43,241 bases of DNA from an uncultured Lachnospiraceae bacterium (GCA_944381575.1 CALWLS010000013.1:1-43241), one strand, 5' to 3'. Counted from the stretch's first letter, positions 16,907 to 26,235 are shown. Numbers and translations: made by a program. Notes: a model not told the origin generated them from the letters alone.

Positions 16907-17989
16907 ATGGGCAGAGTTTATAACTTCAGCGCGGGCCCGGCATGCATGCCTGAGGAAGTTTTAAGAGAGATCCAGGGAGAGCTTTTAGAGTACGGATCAT
17001 CCGGGATGAGCGTTATGGAGATGAGCCACAGATCAAAGGACTTCGAGGATATCCTGCATGGTACTGAGGACAGTTTAAGAAAGCTCATGTCCATACCCGA
17101 TAACTATAAGGTGCTGTTCGTTCAGGGAGGCGGCTCGCAGCAGTTTGCGGCGGTGCCGATGAACCTTATGAAGAACAGGGTGGCAGACTATATCAATACC
17201 GGAGCGTGGACAAAGAAGGCCATAAAAGAAGCGAAGCTCTACGGAAAGGTCAATGTAATAGCCTCCTCTGAGGACGAGACTTTTACATATATACCGGATA
17301 TGAGCTCCCTAAAGATATCCGAGGATGCCGATTACGTATATATCTGTCAGAATAACACCATTTACGGCACCAGATACAGCGAGCTTCCGGATACCGGGGA
17401 TAAGCCTTTAGTATCCGATATTTCATCCATGTTCGTGTCTGAGCCTCTAAATGTTTCGAAGTACGGCGTGCTCTATGCCGGAGCGCAGAAAAATGCCGGC
17501 CCGGCAGGTTTAGTGGTGGTCATAGCGAGGGAGGACCTCATAACCGATGACGTGCTCCCGGGAACTCCGACCATGTTAAAGTGGAAGACTCAGGCTGATA
17601 ACGACTCCATGTACAATACTCCGAACACCTGGGGAATATATGTTACGGGCAAGATATTCAAATGGATACTTGACCTCGGCGGACTTGAGGCCATGAAGGC
17701 AAGAAATGAGAAAAAGGCCGCGCTGCTCTATGATTATCTTGATAATTCAAAGCTGTTTAAGGGCACGGTAAGAAAGGATTCCAGATCCCTGATGAATATA
17801 CCTTTTGTTACGGGAAATGAGGAGCTGGATAAGAAATTCATCTCCGAGTGCGGAGAAAACGGCATAAAGAATATCAAGGGACACAGGAGCGTAGGCGGAA
17901 TGAGGGCTTCCCTCTATAACGCAATGCCGTATGAGGGCGTGGAAGCACTTGTAGCCGTAATGGAAAAGTTTGAAAGGGAAAACGGGTGA
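16907..17989 (+). CDS. serC: Phosphoserine aminotransferase
   Basis: A 360-residue class V aminotransferase, the usual length. It starts MGRVYNFSAGPACMPEEVL, with the PLP lysine K195 in GAQKNAGPAG and the substrate residues of SerC (MSHRSKDF, QGGGSQQF, HRSVGGMRASLYNA). It converts 3-phosphohydroxypyruvate and glutamate to phosphoserine and 2-oxoglutarate in serine synthesis, and can act in pyridoxal synthesis. AAAGGGAGGAG stands before ATG 16907; an in-frame ATG at 16874 is discarded because it lies before the SD. serA follows 7 bases after its stop. Confidence 0.96.
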   Translation: MGRVYNFSAGPACMPEEVLREIQGELLEYGSSGMSVMEMSHRSKDFEDILHGTEDSLRKLMSIPDNYKVLFVQGGGSQQFAAVPMNLMKNRVADYINTGAWTKKAIKEAKLYGKVNVIASSEDETFTYIPDMSSLKISEDADYVYICQNNTIYGTRYSELPDTGDKPLVSDISSMFVSEPLNVSKYGVLYAGAQKNAGPAGLVVVIAREDLITDDVLPGTPTMLKWKTQADNDSMYNTPNTWGIYVTGKIFKWILDLGGLEAMKARNEKKAALLYDYLDNSKLFKGTVRKDSRSLMNIPFVTGNEELDKKFISECGENGIKNIKGHRSVGGMRASLYNAMPYEGVEALVAVMEKFERENG

Positions 17990-17996
17990 TCGGGCC

Positions 17997-19166
17997 ATGA
18001 AAAACAGGAAGATTTTTTTATTAAATAATATAAGCGACGAAGGCTTAAAGGCCTTCAGGGACGGATATAATACCACGGGCAGCCTGGATGACGCCCACGG
18101 CGCTTTGGTCAGGAGCGCTGACATGAAGGCGATGAAATTCCCACCTTCATTAAGGGCCATTGCAAGGGCCGGCGTCGGGGTAAACAACATACCGCTTGAA
18201 AGATGTGCCGACGAGGGAATAGTGGTGCTCAATACTCCGGGAGCCAACGCCAACGCCGTTAAGGAGATGGTGATCGCCGGACTCATGCTTGCCTCAAGGG
18301 ATATAGTGGGCGGAATAGAATGGGTAAGGGCCAACGCCAACGACCCTGAGATCGAGGAGCACGCCGAAAAGGCCAAGAAGGCATTTTCAGGCTGCGAGGT
18401 GATCGGTAAAAAGATCGGCGTCATCGGCCTTGGAGCCATAGGAGTGCTGGTGGCCAATATCTGCGCCTATCTCGGCATGGAGGTCTACGGATATGATCCT
18501 TATATCTCCGTAGGCTCTGCCTGGAGGTTAAAGAGGGAGGTAAGGCACGAGGAGAGCATAGACGAGCTCTTTGAGCAGTGCGATTACCTTACTGTGCATG
18601 TTCCAGCGGTGGAATCCAACAGGGACATGATAAATAAGCTTTCCTTCGCCAAGATGAAGGACGGCGTAAGGATACTTAATTTCTCAAGGGGATTTATAAT
18701 CAACGAGGACGATATCACTGAAGCCTTAAAGAGCGGAAAGGTTGCAAAGTATGTAACGGATTTTGCAACGCCGAAGTCCGTACTTATGCCTAACACCGTA
18801 GTGACGCCGCATTTAGGGGCTTCGACGGAAGAGGCGGAGGAAAACTGCGCAAGGATGGCGGTGCAGGAAATACAGGACTATCTTGATAACGGAAATATAC
18901 ACCATTCTGTCAATTACCCTGATATAGATGCGGGGGTATGCAAGGTGGAGTCCAGGATAGCCTGCCTTCACAGGAACGCTCCCGGCATGCTGGGCAAGCT
19001 TACAGCCATAATGGGCGAGGCTGAGATAAATATTGCCAACATGCAGAATGCAAGCCGTGATAAGTACGCCTATACCCTCATGGATATAGATACGAGGATA
19101 ACGGACGAGGCCCTTGACAAGATCAGGGCCATAGAGGGGATGCTGAGAGTAAGGATAGTAAAATAA
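17997..19166 (+). CDS. serA: D-3-phosphoglycerate dehydrogenase
   Basis: A 389-residue NAD-dependent dehydrogenase: GVGVNNIP substrate loop (59-66), Rossmann motif GLGAIG (144-149), catalytic VVTPHLGAST-x-EAEENCA region, and a C-terminal ACT domain (about 315-389, beginning RIACLHRNAPGMLGKL). It catalyses the first step of serine synthesis; the ACT domain suggests control by serine. The ATG at 17997 lies 7 bases after the serC stop; the frame also opens at 17970, inside serC, which is rejected. The SD is weak, so coupling to serC is likely. Confidence 0.96.
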   Translation: MKNRKIFLLNNISDEGLKAFRDGYNTTGSLDDAHGALVRSADMKAMKFPPSLRAIARAGVGVNNIPLERCADEGIVVLNTPGANANAVKEMVIAGLMLASRDIVGGIEWVRANANDPEIEEHAEKAKKAFSGCEVIGKKIGVIGLGAIGVLVANICAYLGMEVYGYDPYISVGSAWRLKREVRHEESIDELFEQCDYLTVHVPAVESNRDMINKLSFAKMKDGVRILNFSRGFIINEDDITEALKSGKVAKYVTDFATPKSVLMPNTVVTPHLGASTEEAEENCARMAVQEIQDYLDNGNIHHSVNYPDIDAGVCKVESRIACLHRNAPGMLGKLTAIMGEAEINIANMQNASRDKYAYTLMDIDTRITDEALDKIRAIEGMLRVRIVK

Positions 19167-19211
19167 TTTCAAATATATGGCAGATAAAACACTGACTTAT
19201 CCATGATGGCT

Positions 19212-19282
19212 GCCCTCCTTAACGGGCCGGATACCGCTAAGGAGGGCATGTATTATCAGGCGCTTAAGGTTAGTGCTTTTTT
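19212..19282 (+). promoter_or_regulatory. Hairpins between serA and DUF1015 (possible attenuator)
   Basis: A perfect 10-bp stem (19212-19221 with 19238-19247) has no T-tract. It is followed by a short stem GCGCT/AGTGC (19260-19264 with 19272-19276) that does have one (TTTTTT, 19277-19282). Together they could give partial termination before the DUF1015 gene. No leader peptide or T-box pattern seen. Confidence 0.35.
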
Positions 19283-19307
19283 ATTTGATCCTAAGAGGAG
19301 GTATGGG

Positions 19308-20633
19308 ATGGCGGTAGTAAGGCCGTTTAAGGCGGTAAGACCTGCTCCGGAAGCGGTAAGCAGAGTGGCTTCTCTTCCTTATGACGTGTATTCAAGAGAG
19401 GAGGCTGCCGCAGCCGTAAAGGGAAAGCCCTTAAGCTTTCTTAATATAGACAGGCCCGAGACCATGTTTGAGCCGGGCCACGACATGTATGCGCCGGAGG
19501 TCTACGAGGCGGCGGCAGAAAGATTTAAGTCCCAGAAAAGGGAAGGTATATATATCACCGAAAACAAGGCCTGCTATTATATCTATGAGCTTACCATGGA
19601 GGGGAGGACCCAGACCGGCATAGCAGCTCTTTCCTCGGCGGATGATTATCTTAACGGCGTGTGCCGTAAGCATGAAAAAACGGTGGAGTCAAAGGAACTT
19701 GACAGGATACGCCATGTGGACGTGATGAGCGCCCAGACCGGTCCGATATTTTTGGCCTACCACGGCCGTGATGATATAAATGTTATAGTGACGGGCTGGA
19801 AGGAGGCCAAAGATCCCGTATATGATTTTGTGAGTGAGGACGGGATCAGGCACAGGGTCTGGGTCATCGACAGCGATGAGGCCATATCGAAGCTTAATAA
19901 GCTGTTTGAAGGCCTTGAGGCCACGTATATCGCGGACGGGCACCACAGGGCGGCGTCTGCCGTAAAGGTCGCATTAAAACGCAGGAAAGAAGCCCTTGAT
20001 AACGGCAGGCCGGATGAAAATGCGGAATACAATTATTTTCTTTCGGTACTGTTCCCTGACAGCGAGCTTAAGATATATGACTATAACAGGGTCGTAAGGG
20101 ATCTTAACGGACTTACTAAAGAAGGATTTTTAGAGGCGCTGTCGGATATATATGATATAAGGAGGCTGGTATCGGGGCAGGAAGTATTAAAAGATGATGC
20201 CGGGGTGCTTCGTCCGGTAAGGAAATATGACGTGGGCCTGTACCTTGCGGGGGAGGCGTATATGCTTAGCCTTAAGGACGGGATCAAAAGGCAGGCGTCA
20301 GCAGATCCGGTAAAGAGCCTTGATGTTTCGGTACTGCAGGATCATGTGCTTTCGCCCATCCTTGGCATCAGGGATCCCCGCACAGATAAGCGTATTGAGC
20401 TTATCGGCGGGATCAGAGGCATGGGCGAGCTTATCGCAAGGGCTGATAAGTATACTGAGGAAAATGCCGGAAACGCGGAGCTTTGCGATAAAGGCCCTGC
20501 GGCGGCCTTTGCCATGTATCCTACGTCAATAGACGAGCTGTTTACGGTGGCTGATGCGGGGCTGCTCATGCCTCCAAAGTCTACCTGGTTTGAGCCGAAG
20601 CTCAGGAGCGGGCTCTTTATTCATGAATTTTAA
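19308..20633 (+). CDS. DUF1015-family protein of the serine operon
   Basis: A 441-residue cytosolic protein matching DUF1015: MAVVRPFKAVRP...SLPYDVYSREEA at the start and the conserved histidine motif YIADGHHRAASA near 240, with LSVLFPDSELKIYDYNR after it. The ATG at 19308 follows AGGAGG (19296-19301) at 6 bases; the frame opens further upstream without an SD. The biochemical role of DUF1015 is not established to my knowledge. Its position directly after serC-serA on the same strand, and the lack of serB in the window, make a link to serine or phosphoserine metabolism likely but unproven. Confidence 0.88.
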   Translation: MAVVRPFKAVRPAPEAVSRVASLPYDVYSREEAAAAVKGKPLSFLNIDRPETMFEPGHDMYAPEVYEAAAERFKSQKREGIYITENKACYYIYELTMEGRTQTGIAALSSADDYLNGVCRKHEKTVESKELDRIRHVDVMSAQTGPIFLAYHGRDDINVIVTGWKEAKDPVYDFVSEDGIRHRVWVIDSDEAISKLNKLFEGLEATYIADGHHRAASAVKVALKRRKEALDNGRPDENAEYNYFLSVLFPDSELKIYDYNRVVRDLNGLTKEGFLEALSDIYDIRRLVSGQEVLKDDAGVLRPVRKYDVGLYLAGEAYMLSLKDGIKRQASADPVKSLDVSVLQDHVLSPILGIRDPRTDKRIELIGGIRGMGELIARADKYTEENAGNAELCDKGPAAAFAMYPTSIDELFTVADAGLLMPPKSTWFEPKLRSGLFIHEF

Positions 20634-20640
20634 TTAGGCT

Positions 20641-21417
20641 ATGCATCATTTTTTTGTTGAAAAGGAAAATTTTACGGACGGCAGGGTCTGCATATCAGGC
20701 GAGGATTATAACCACGCCGTGAACGTACTGCGCCTGAATACGGGAGAAAGGGTTCTTATAAGCGACCATGATGGACGGGATTTTATCTGTTTAGTTGAGG
20801 AAAAGAAAGAGACTGACGGGGAGTCCGGTCTGTGGCTTAAGATAGAGAAGGAGGCTGAAGAAAATCATGAGCTTCCGGCGAAGGTGGTGCTATTTCAGTG
20901 TCTCCCAAAGTCCGATAAGCTGGAATTCATAATCCAGAAGGCCGTCGAACTCGGGGTAAGCAGTATAGTTCCGGTGGCTTCAAAAAACTGCGTTGTAAAG
21001 CTTGACGATAAAAAGACCGGATCAAAGTTAAAGAGATGGCGTACGATAGCAGAAAGCGCGGCAAAACAGAGCCTGAGATCAGTGGTGCCGGCCATACATG
21101 AGCCTGTAAGCTTTAAAGAGGCGGTAGGGCTTATGGAGGATTATGACGTGAGGCTTATACCTTATGAAAATGAAAAGGGCATTGATTCCATATGCGAGGC
21201 TATAGTTAATTTCGTGCCTGGCAGGAGTATAGCTGTCATCATAGGGCCTGAGGGAGGATTTGACCGGCTTGAGGTAAGCATGGCTGAGAGGCACGGCATT
21301 ATGCCTGTCTCCCTTGGAAAACGCATACTCAGGACGGAAACGGCGGCGATAAGCATTTTAAGCCTTATAATGATACGCCTTGAGATAGCTGCCGGTATGG
21401 ATTTGGAAGCGGAATAA
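20641..21417 (+). CDS. rsmE: 16S rRNA (uracil-1498-N3)-methyltransferase
   Basis: A 258-residue SPOUT-class methyltransferase. It begins MHHFFVEKENF and shows the RsmE signature: LPKSDKLEFIIQKAVELGV, KRWRTIAESAAKQS, IIGPEGGFDRLE and LGKRILRTETAAI forming the SAM knot. It methylates U1498 of 16S rRNA. In most Firmicutes rsmE directly follows prmA; here nnrD and three serine genes lie between them on the same strand. Its ATG is 7 bases after the DUF1015 stop, and no separate promoter is seen. Confidence 0.95.
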   Translation: MHHFFVEKENFTDGRVCISGEDYNHAVNVLRLNTGERVLISDHDGRDFICLVEEKKETDGESGLWLKIEKEAEENHELPAKVVLFQCLPKSDKLEFIIQKAVELGVSSIVPVASKNCVVKLDDKKTGSKLKRWRTIAESAAKQSLRSVVPAIHEPVSFKEAVGLMEDYDVRLIPYENEKGIDSICEAIVNFVPGRSIAVIIGPEGGFDRLEVSMAERHGIMPVSLGKRILRTETAAISILSLIMIRLEIAAGMDLEAE

Positions 21418-21426
21418 TGGTATAAT
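21418..21426 (+). promoter_or_regulatory. Extended -10 promoter of fba
   Basis: TGG-TATAAT at 21418-21426, overlapping the rsmE stop codon region, with no good -35. It is the same arrangement as at 5908-5916 and lies 84 bases before the aldolase start. Confidence 0.6.
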
Positions 21427-21509
21427 TAAAAATAACCTGCAAGGGCAGGATCAGAACAGGATTTGATCGAAGATCATATATTTAGTATACAGTATTAAGG
21501 AGTTTTATT

Positions 21510-22448
21510 ATGCCACTTGTAACTACTACCGAGATGTTCAAAAAGGCCTATGACGGAGGATATGCCATAGGCGCGTTCAATGTCAACAACATGGAGATAG
21601 TGCAGGGTATAACCGAGGCCTGCAGGGAGACAAAGTCCCCGGTGATACTGCAGGTGTCCAAGGGAGCGAGAGCCTACGCCAACCACACATATCTTGTTAA
21701 GTTAGTGGAGGCTGCGCTTTTGGAGTGCCCTGAGATACCTATTGCGCTCCATCTTGATCATGGACCTGATTTTGAGACCTGCAAGGCCTGCATCGACGGA
21801 GGATTTACTTCAGTCATGATAGACGGCTCCAGCAAGTCCTTCGAGGACAATATAGCCCTGACAAGGCAGGTGGTGGATTACGCCCACGATCATGGAGTAG
21901 TAGTCGAGGCGGAGCTTGGAGTGCTGGCAGGCATAGAGGATGACGTAAGGGTCAGCGCTGAGGATTCCTCCTACACAAAGCCTGAGGAGGTTGAGGAATT
22001 CGTATCCCGTACGGGCTGCGATTCACTTGCGATAGCCATAGGTACAAGCCATGGCGCTTATAAGTTCAAGCCTGGAACGGATCCTCATTTAAGATTTGAC
22101 GTGCTGCATGAGATAGAGAAGAAGCTTCCGGGATTCCCTATAGTGCTTCACGGAGCTTCGAGCGTGCCGCAGGAATTTGTGGCGATGATCAATAAGTACG
22201 GCGGAAACATGCCGGGAGCCATAGGCGTTCCGGAGGACCAGCTGAGAGAGGCTGCAAGGAGCGCAGTATGCAAGATAAATATCGATTCGGATATCAGGCT
22301 TGCAATGACGGCAACCATCAGGCAGTTTTTGGCAGAGCATCCTGACAAGTTTGATCCGAGGGAATACTTAAAGCCTGCAAGACAGGCGGTAAAGGATATG
22401 GTACATCACAAGATAGTGGATGTGCTCGGATCGGATAACAGGATCTGA
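21510..22448 (+). CDS. fba: Fructose-bisphosphate aldolase, class II
   Basis: A 312-residue zinc aldolase. Motifs are GAFNVNN (21-27), the metal site IALHLDHGPDFETC, VEAELGVLAGIEDD, AIGTSHGAYKF and VLHGASSVP. It reversibly splits fructose-1,6-bisphosphate to DHAP and glyceraldehyde-3-phosphate. AAGGAG lies 8 bases before the ATG. It has its own promoter and is followed by the phosphofructokinase, so two consecutive glycolytic steps are linked. Confidence 0.95.
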   Translation: MPLVTTTEMFKKAYDGGYAIGAFNVNNMEIVQGITEACRETKSPVILQVSKGARAYANHTYLVKLVEAALLECPEIPIALHLDHGPDFETCKACIDGGFTSVMIDGSSKSFEDNIALTRQVVDYAHDHGVVVEAELGVLAGIEDDVRVSAEDSSYTKPEEVEEFVSRTGCDSLAIAIGTSHGAYKFKPGTDPHLRFDVLHEIEKKLPGFPIVLHGASSVPQEFVAMINKYGGNMPGAIGVPEDQLREAARSAVCKINIDSDIRLAMTATIRQFLAEHPDKFDPREYLKPARQAVKDMVHHKIVDVLGSDNRI

Positions 22449-22462
22449 TCTTTTGTTTAAGC

Positions 22463-22493
22463 ATCAGCCAGCCCTTTTAAAGGACTGGCTGAT
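22463..22493 (+). promoter_or_regulatory. Hairpin between fba and pfk
   Basis: ATCAGCCAG (22463-22471) pairs perfectly with CTGGCTGAT (22485-22493), with a further CCTTT/AAAGG inside. There is no T-tract directly after it, so it is more likely an mRNA processing or stability element, or a leaky terminator, than a full stop. Confidence 0.55.
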
Positions 22494-22530
22494 ATGGTCA
22501 TAAAATATATTTTAAGGAGTTGTTTTAAGT

Positions 22531-23769
22531 ATGGCAGATATGTTAAGGGGAGCCCTGATAATCGGTCAGTCGGGAGGTCCTACCGCAGTCATAAACGCAA
22601 GCGCCTACGGAGTTATCAGGACGGCGCTGGATTCGGACTGCATAACGACGGTATACGGGGCGAATTACGGGATAAAGGGAGTGCTCGACGACAGGCTTTT
22701 CATCATGGATAAGGAGGACAGGGCAGAGCTCGACAAGCTTATGTACACGCCTTCATCGGCTCTTGGTTCCTGCCGCTATAAGATGAAGGATCCGGATGAG
22801 GATGAGACTGATTACAGGCGTATACTTGAGATATTCAAAAAGTACGATGTCAGGTATTTCTGCTATAACGGCGGCAATGATTCCATGGACACCTGCAATA
22901 AGATCTCCAAGTATATGAAGAAAGCTGGGTACGAGTGCCGTATCATGGGAGTCCCTAAGACCATAGACAACGACCTTTATGGCACAGACCACTGTCCGGG
23001 ATACGGATCAGCCGCAAAATACATAGCTACTTCCATCATGGAGGTGGCAAGGGACACGGTGGTATACGATACCGGAGTAGTTACCATTATAGAGTGCATG
23101 GGCAGACACGCCGGCTGGCTTACGGCGGCGGCTGCCCTCGCCAATATACATGTGCGTTCCTGCGACCTTATATATCTGCCGGAAATGGATTTCTCCATGG
23201 AGCAGTTTATTGCGGATGTAAAAAGAGTGTATGAGCAAAACGGCAACTGTATAGCCGCAGTTTCCGAAGGCCTGCACTATGCTGACGGGACCTTTGTATC
23301 AGAGGCAAAGACCTCAGCTACGGACGGCTTCGGGCACGCCCAGCTGGGAGGCCTTGCGGTAAGACTTGCAAATACAGTAAAGAGCGAGCTGGGGGTAAAG
23401 ACCAGGGGCATAGAACTGAGCCTTCTCCAGAGATGCGCGGCCCACTGCGCTTCAGGCACCGATATAAATGAGGCCTTCATGGCGGGAAAAGCCGCAGTAG
23501 AGGCCATGCTTAAAGGTGAAACGGATAAGATGGTCGGTTTCGAGTGTGAGAGGAAGGACGGAGTTTACAGCTGCAGTACAAAGCTGTTTGAACTTTCAGA
23601 CGTGGCCAATTATGAAAACAAGGTCCCGTTAAGCTGGATCAACGATGAGGGCAACGACGTCACGGAGGAATTCGTAAAGTACGCCCTTCCGCTTATCAAC
23701 GGCGAGACGCCTATGGTAAAGAAAGACGGACTTCCTGATTTCGCATCATTAAAAAGGGTGCTTGCATAA
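22531..23769 (+). CDS. pfp: 6-phosphofructokinase, pyrophosphate-type
   Basis: A 412-residue member of the PFK family. The two positions that distinguish phosphoryl donors read as PPi-dependent: GGNDS (114-118, Asp117 where ATP enzymes have Gly) and PKTIDND (142-148, Lys143 where ATP enzymes have Gly). Other motifs are GGPTAVINAS, GYGSAAKYIA and MGRHAGWL. It interconverts fructose-6-phosphate and fructose-1,6-bisphosphate, reversibly when PPi is donor. AAGGAG stands before the ATG. It lies downstream of fba, and the next ATG is 3 bases after its stop. Donor choice is inferred from residues, not tested. Confidence 0.9.
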   Translation: MADMLRGALIIGQSGGPTAVINASAYGVIRTALDSDCITTVYGANYGIKGVLDDRLFIMDKEDRAELDKLMYTPSSALGSCRYKMKDPDEDETDYRRILEIFKKYDVRYFCYNGGNDSMDTCNKISKYMKKAGYECRIMGVPKTIDNDLYGTDHCPGYGSAAKYIATSIMEVARDTVVYDTGVVTIIECMGRHAGWLTAAAALANIHVRSCDLIYLPEMDFSMEQFIADVKRVYEQNGNCIAAVSEGLHYADGTFVSEAKTSATDGFGHAQLGGLAVRLANTVKSELGVKTRGIELSLLQRCAAHCASGTDINEAFMAGKAAVEAMLKGETDKMVGFECERKDGVYSCSTKLFELSDVANYENKVPLSWINDEGNDVTEEFVKYALPLINGETPMVKKDGLPDFASLKRVLA

Positions 23770-23771
23770 GT

Positions 23772-24929
23772 ATGAGACAGGTTTATTTTGATAACGCCGC
23801 CACCACCAGGGTAAGGCCTGAGGTGGCGGAGCTTATGGTAAAAGTTATGGAGGAGGATTACGGAAATCCTTCATCCATGCACGGATTTGGAGTAAGGGCT
23901 GAAAGATACGTTAAAGAGGCGGCGGAAAGGATAGCCGCCTCGCTTAAGGTAAGCCCAAAGGAGATAGTGTTTAATTCCGGCGGAACTGAAGGCAATAACA
24001 ACGTCATAGTCGGTACGGCCCTTAAGAGAAAGGGTCTCGGAAAGCACATTATAAGCACCAGGATAGAGCATGCGGCGGTATATAATCCGCTGATATTTCT
24101 TGAGGGCATGGGCTATGAGGTGACATTCCTTGATGTCGACAGCCGCGGGCATATAGATATCGAAGAGCTTAAGAGATCCGTAAGGCCGGATACCATACTT
24201 GTAAGCTGTATGTTCGTAAATAACGAGATGGGAGCGATAGAGGATATTGCCTCAGTATCGCGGACGGTAAAGGAGATAAATCCGCGCACCTATATCCATA
24301 CTGACGCCATACAGGCTTACGGAAAGCTCATCATCAGGCCGAAGGAGCTTGGAGTGGATATGCTTACGGTGAGCGGACACAAGATTCACGGCCCTAAGGG
24401 AACGGGATTTATATACATCAATGAAAAGGTAAATATCAGCCCCATCATCCTTGGAGGAGGACAGCAGAAAGACAGGCGGTCAGGCACGGAAAATGTTCCG
24501 GGCATAGCCGGCCTTGGGCTTGCTGCAGATATGTACAGACGGGAGCACGAAGAGATCAATAAGAAAATGATCAGTATAAAGGACCGTTTGATGGACAGGC
24601 TAAACGCTATTGAGGGCGTGACGCTTAATTCCGAGAGGGGAGAGCTCTCTGCTCCGCATATAGTAAGCGCGTCCTTCGAGGGAGTAAGAGCGGAGGTGCT
24701 GCTCCATGCGCTGGAGGAAAAGGGGGTATACGTATCCTCAGGCTCTGCCTGCTCCTCGAACCATCCGGCCATAAGCGGGACCTTAAAGGCTATAGGGGTT
24801 AAAAAGGAGCTGTTAGACAGCACCATAAGATTTTCATTCGGCATATATAATGAGCCGGAGGAGGCGGATTATGCGGCAGACTGCATCGAAGAGCTCCTGC
24901 CGGTACTTCGCAGGTTTAAGAGGTATTAA
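23772..24929 (+). CDS. Cysteine desulfurase (NifS/IscS family)
   Basis: A 385-residue PLP enzyme: FDNAATTRVRPEV at the start, NSGGTEGNN, HTDAIQAYGK, PLP lysine in SGHKIHGPKG, and the catalytic cysteine in VSSGSACSSNHPA. It removes sulfur from cysteine and carries it as a persulfide. The gene lies 2 bases before thiI, as nifZ does in Bacillus subtilis, so its main partner is probably ThiI (4-thiouridine in tRNA) rather than Fe-S scaffold proteins; no iscU-like gene is adjacent. Starts 3 bases after pfp without a strong SD, so it is coupled. Confidence 0.93.
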   Translation: MRQVYFDNAATTRVRPEVAELMVKVMEEDYGNPSSMHGFGVRAERYVKEAAERIAASLKVSPKEIVFNSGGTEGNNNVIVGTALKRKGLGKHIISTRIEHAAVYNPLIFLEGMGYEVTFLDVDSRGHIDIEELKRSVRPDTILVSCMFVNNEMGAIEDIASVSRTVKEINPRTYIHTDAIQAYGKLIIRPKELGVDMLTVSGHKIHGPKGTGFIYINEKVNISPIILGGGQQKDRRSGTENVPGIAGLGLAADMYRREHEEINKKMISIKDRLMDRLNAIEGVTLNSERGELSAPHIVSASFEGVRAEVLLHALEEKGVYVSSGSACSSNHPAISGTLKAIGVKKELLDSTIRFSFGIYNEPEEADYAADCIEELLPVLRRFKRY

Positions 24930-24931
24930 TA

Positions 24932-26113
24932 ATGCAATATCAGAGTTTTTTGATAAAGTACGCTGAGATAGGCACCAAGGGCAAGAACAGATATATGTTC
25001 GAGGACGCCCTCATGCATCAGATCAGGGAGCATTTAAAAAGGGTGGACGGAGAGTTTGCCGTACTGAAGGAGCAGGGGCGCATCTATGTAAACGCCAAGT
25101 CCGATTATGATTTTGATGAGACTGTAGAGGCCCTCAAAAAGGTATTCGGGATCACTGCTATCTGTCCGATGATGCAGATAGAAAAATGCGATTACGAGAC
25201 CCTGAGGAAAAAGGTGCTGGAATTCGTAAAGGCCGAGCATCCGGAAGCTGAGTTCTCCTTTAAGGTCAAGGCAAGAAGGGCCGACAAGCACTATCCGGTG
25301 ACATCAGATACCATAAATGAGGACGTGGGATATGATGTCCTTACGGCATACCCTGGATCCCATGTGGATGTACATGATCCGGATTTTATCATCTATATAG
25401 AAGTAAGGCATAATATCAATGTATTTACAAGGGTGATACCGGGAGCCGGGGGAATGCCGATAGGCACCAACGGAAAGGCCATGCTGCTGCTTTCCGGCGG
25501 TATAGATTCGCCGGTGGCAGGCTACATGATAGCAAAAAGGGGCGTCATGATAGAGGCGGTCTATTTCCATGCTCCGCCTTATACCTCTGAGAGGGCTAAA
25601 CAGAAGGTGGTGGATCTGGCCAGGATAGTAGCCTCGTATTCCGGAGTGATCAAGCTGCATGTTGTGAATTTTACAGATATACAGCTTTATATCTATGAGC
25701 AGTGCCCTCACGATGAGCTTACCATCATTATGAGGCGCTACATGATGAGGATAGCGGAACGTCTTGCGGAGGCAAATGACTGCATAGGCCTCATAACCGG
25801 CGAGAGCATAGGACAGGTGGCTTCCCAGACCATGTTCTCCTTAAGGACGACGGACGAGGTCTGCGGACTGCCGGTCTACCGTCCAGTGATAGGCTTTGAT
25901 AAGCAGGAGATAGTGGATCTTGCGGAAAAGATCGGCACCTTCGAGACAAGCATAGAGCCTTATGAGGACTGCTGCACCATATTTGTGGCAAAGCATCCCG
26001 TTACAAAGCCTAATCTTAAGGTAATAGAGCGTTCGGAGAAAAAGCTCTCCGAAAAGATAGACGAGCTTGTGGAAACGGCCATAAGCACTGAGGAGGTCAT
26101 CTGGTGCAGCTGA
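24932..26113 (+). CDS. thiI: tRNA 4-thiouridine synthase ThiI
   Basis: A 393-residue protein: N-terminal ferredoxin-like and THUMP domains (to about 165) and a PP-loop ATPase with LLLSGGIDSPVAGYM (186-200). No C-terminal rhodanese domain is present, the short form common in Firmicutes and archaea. It adenylates U8 of tRNA and accepts sulfur from the upstream cysteine desulfurase; in some bacteria it also feeds thiamine synthesis. The ATG follows the desulfurase stop by 2 bases. Confidence 0.95.
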   Translation: MQYQSFLIKYAEIGTKGKNRYMFEDALMHQIREHLKRVDGEFAVLKEQGRIYVNAKSDYDFDETVEALKKVFGITAICPMMQIEKCDYETLRKKVLEFVKAEHPEAEFSFKVKARRADKHYPVTSDTINEDVGYDVLTAYPGSHVDVHDPDFIIYIEVRHNINVFTRVIPGAGGMPIGTNGKAMLLLSGGIDSPVAGYMIAKRGVMIEAVYFHAPPYTSERAKQKVVDLARIVASYSGVIKLHVVNFTDIQLYIYEQCPHDELTIIMRRYMMRIAERLAEANDCIGLITGESIGQVASQTMFSLRTTDEVCGLPVYRPVIGFDKQEIVDLAEKIGTFETSIEPYEDCCTIFVAKHPVTKPNLKVIERSEKKLSEKIDELVETAISTEEVIWCS

Positions 26114-26235
26114 AGAAGCCGGTTTAAGGCAGGTAATGAGCTTCTCTGAAATATGGCGGGAACGATAAAAATATAGCGGGAGCGGCAAAAGCCGCTGATA
26201 AGCCTCCGGAGAGGAAGAAAGGGAAGGCAGAGAGC

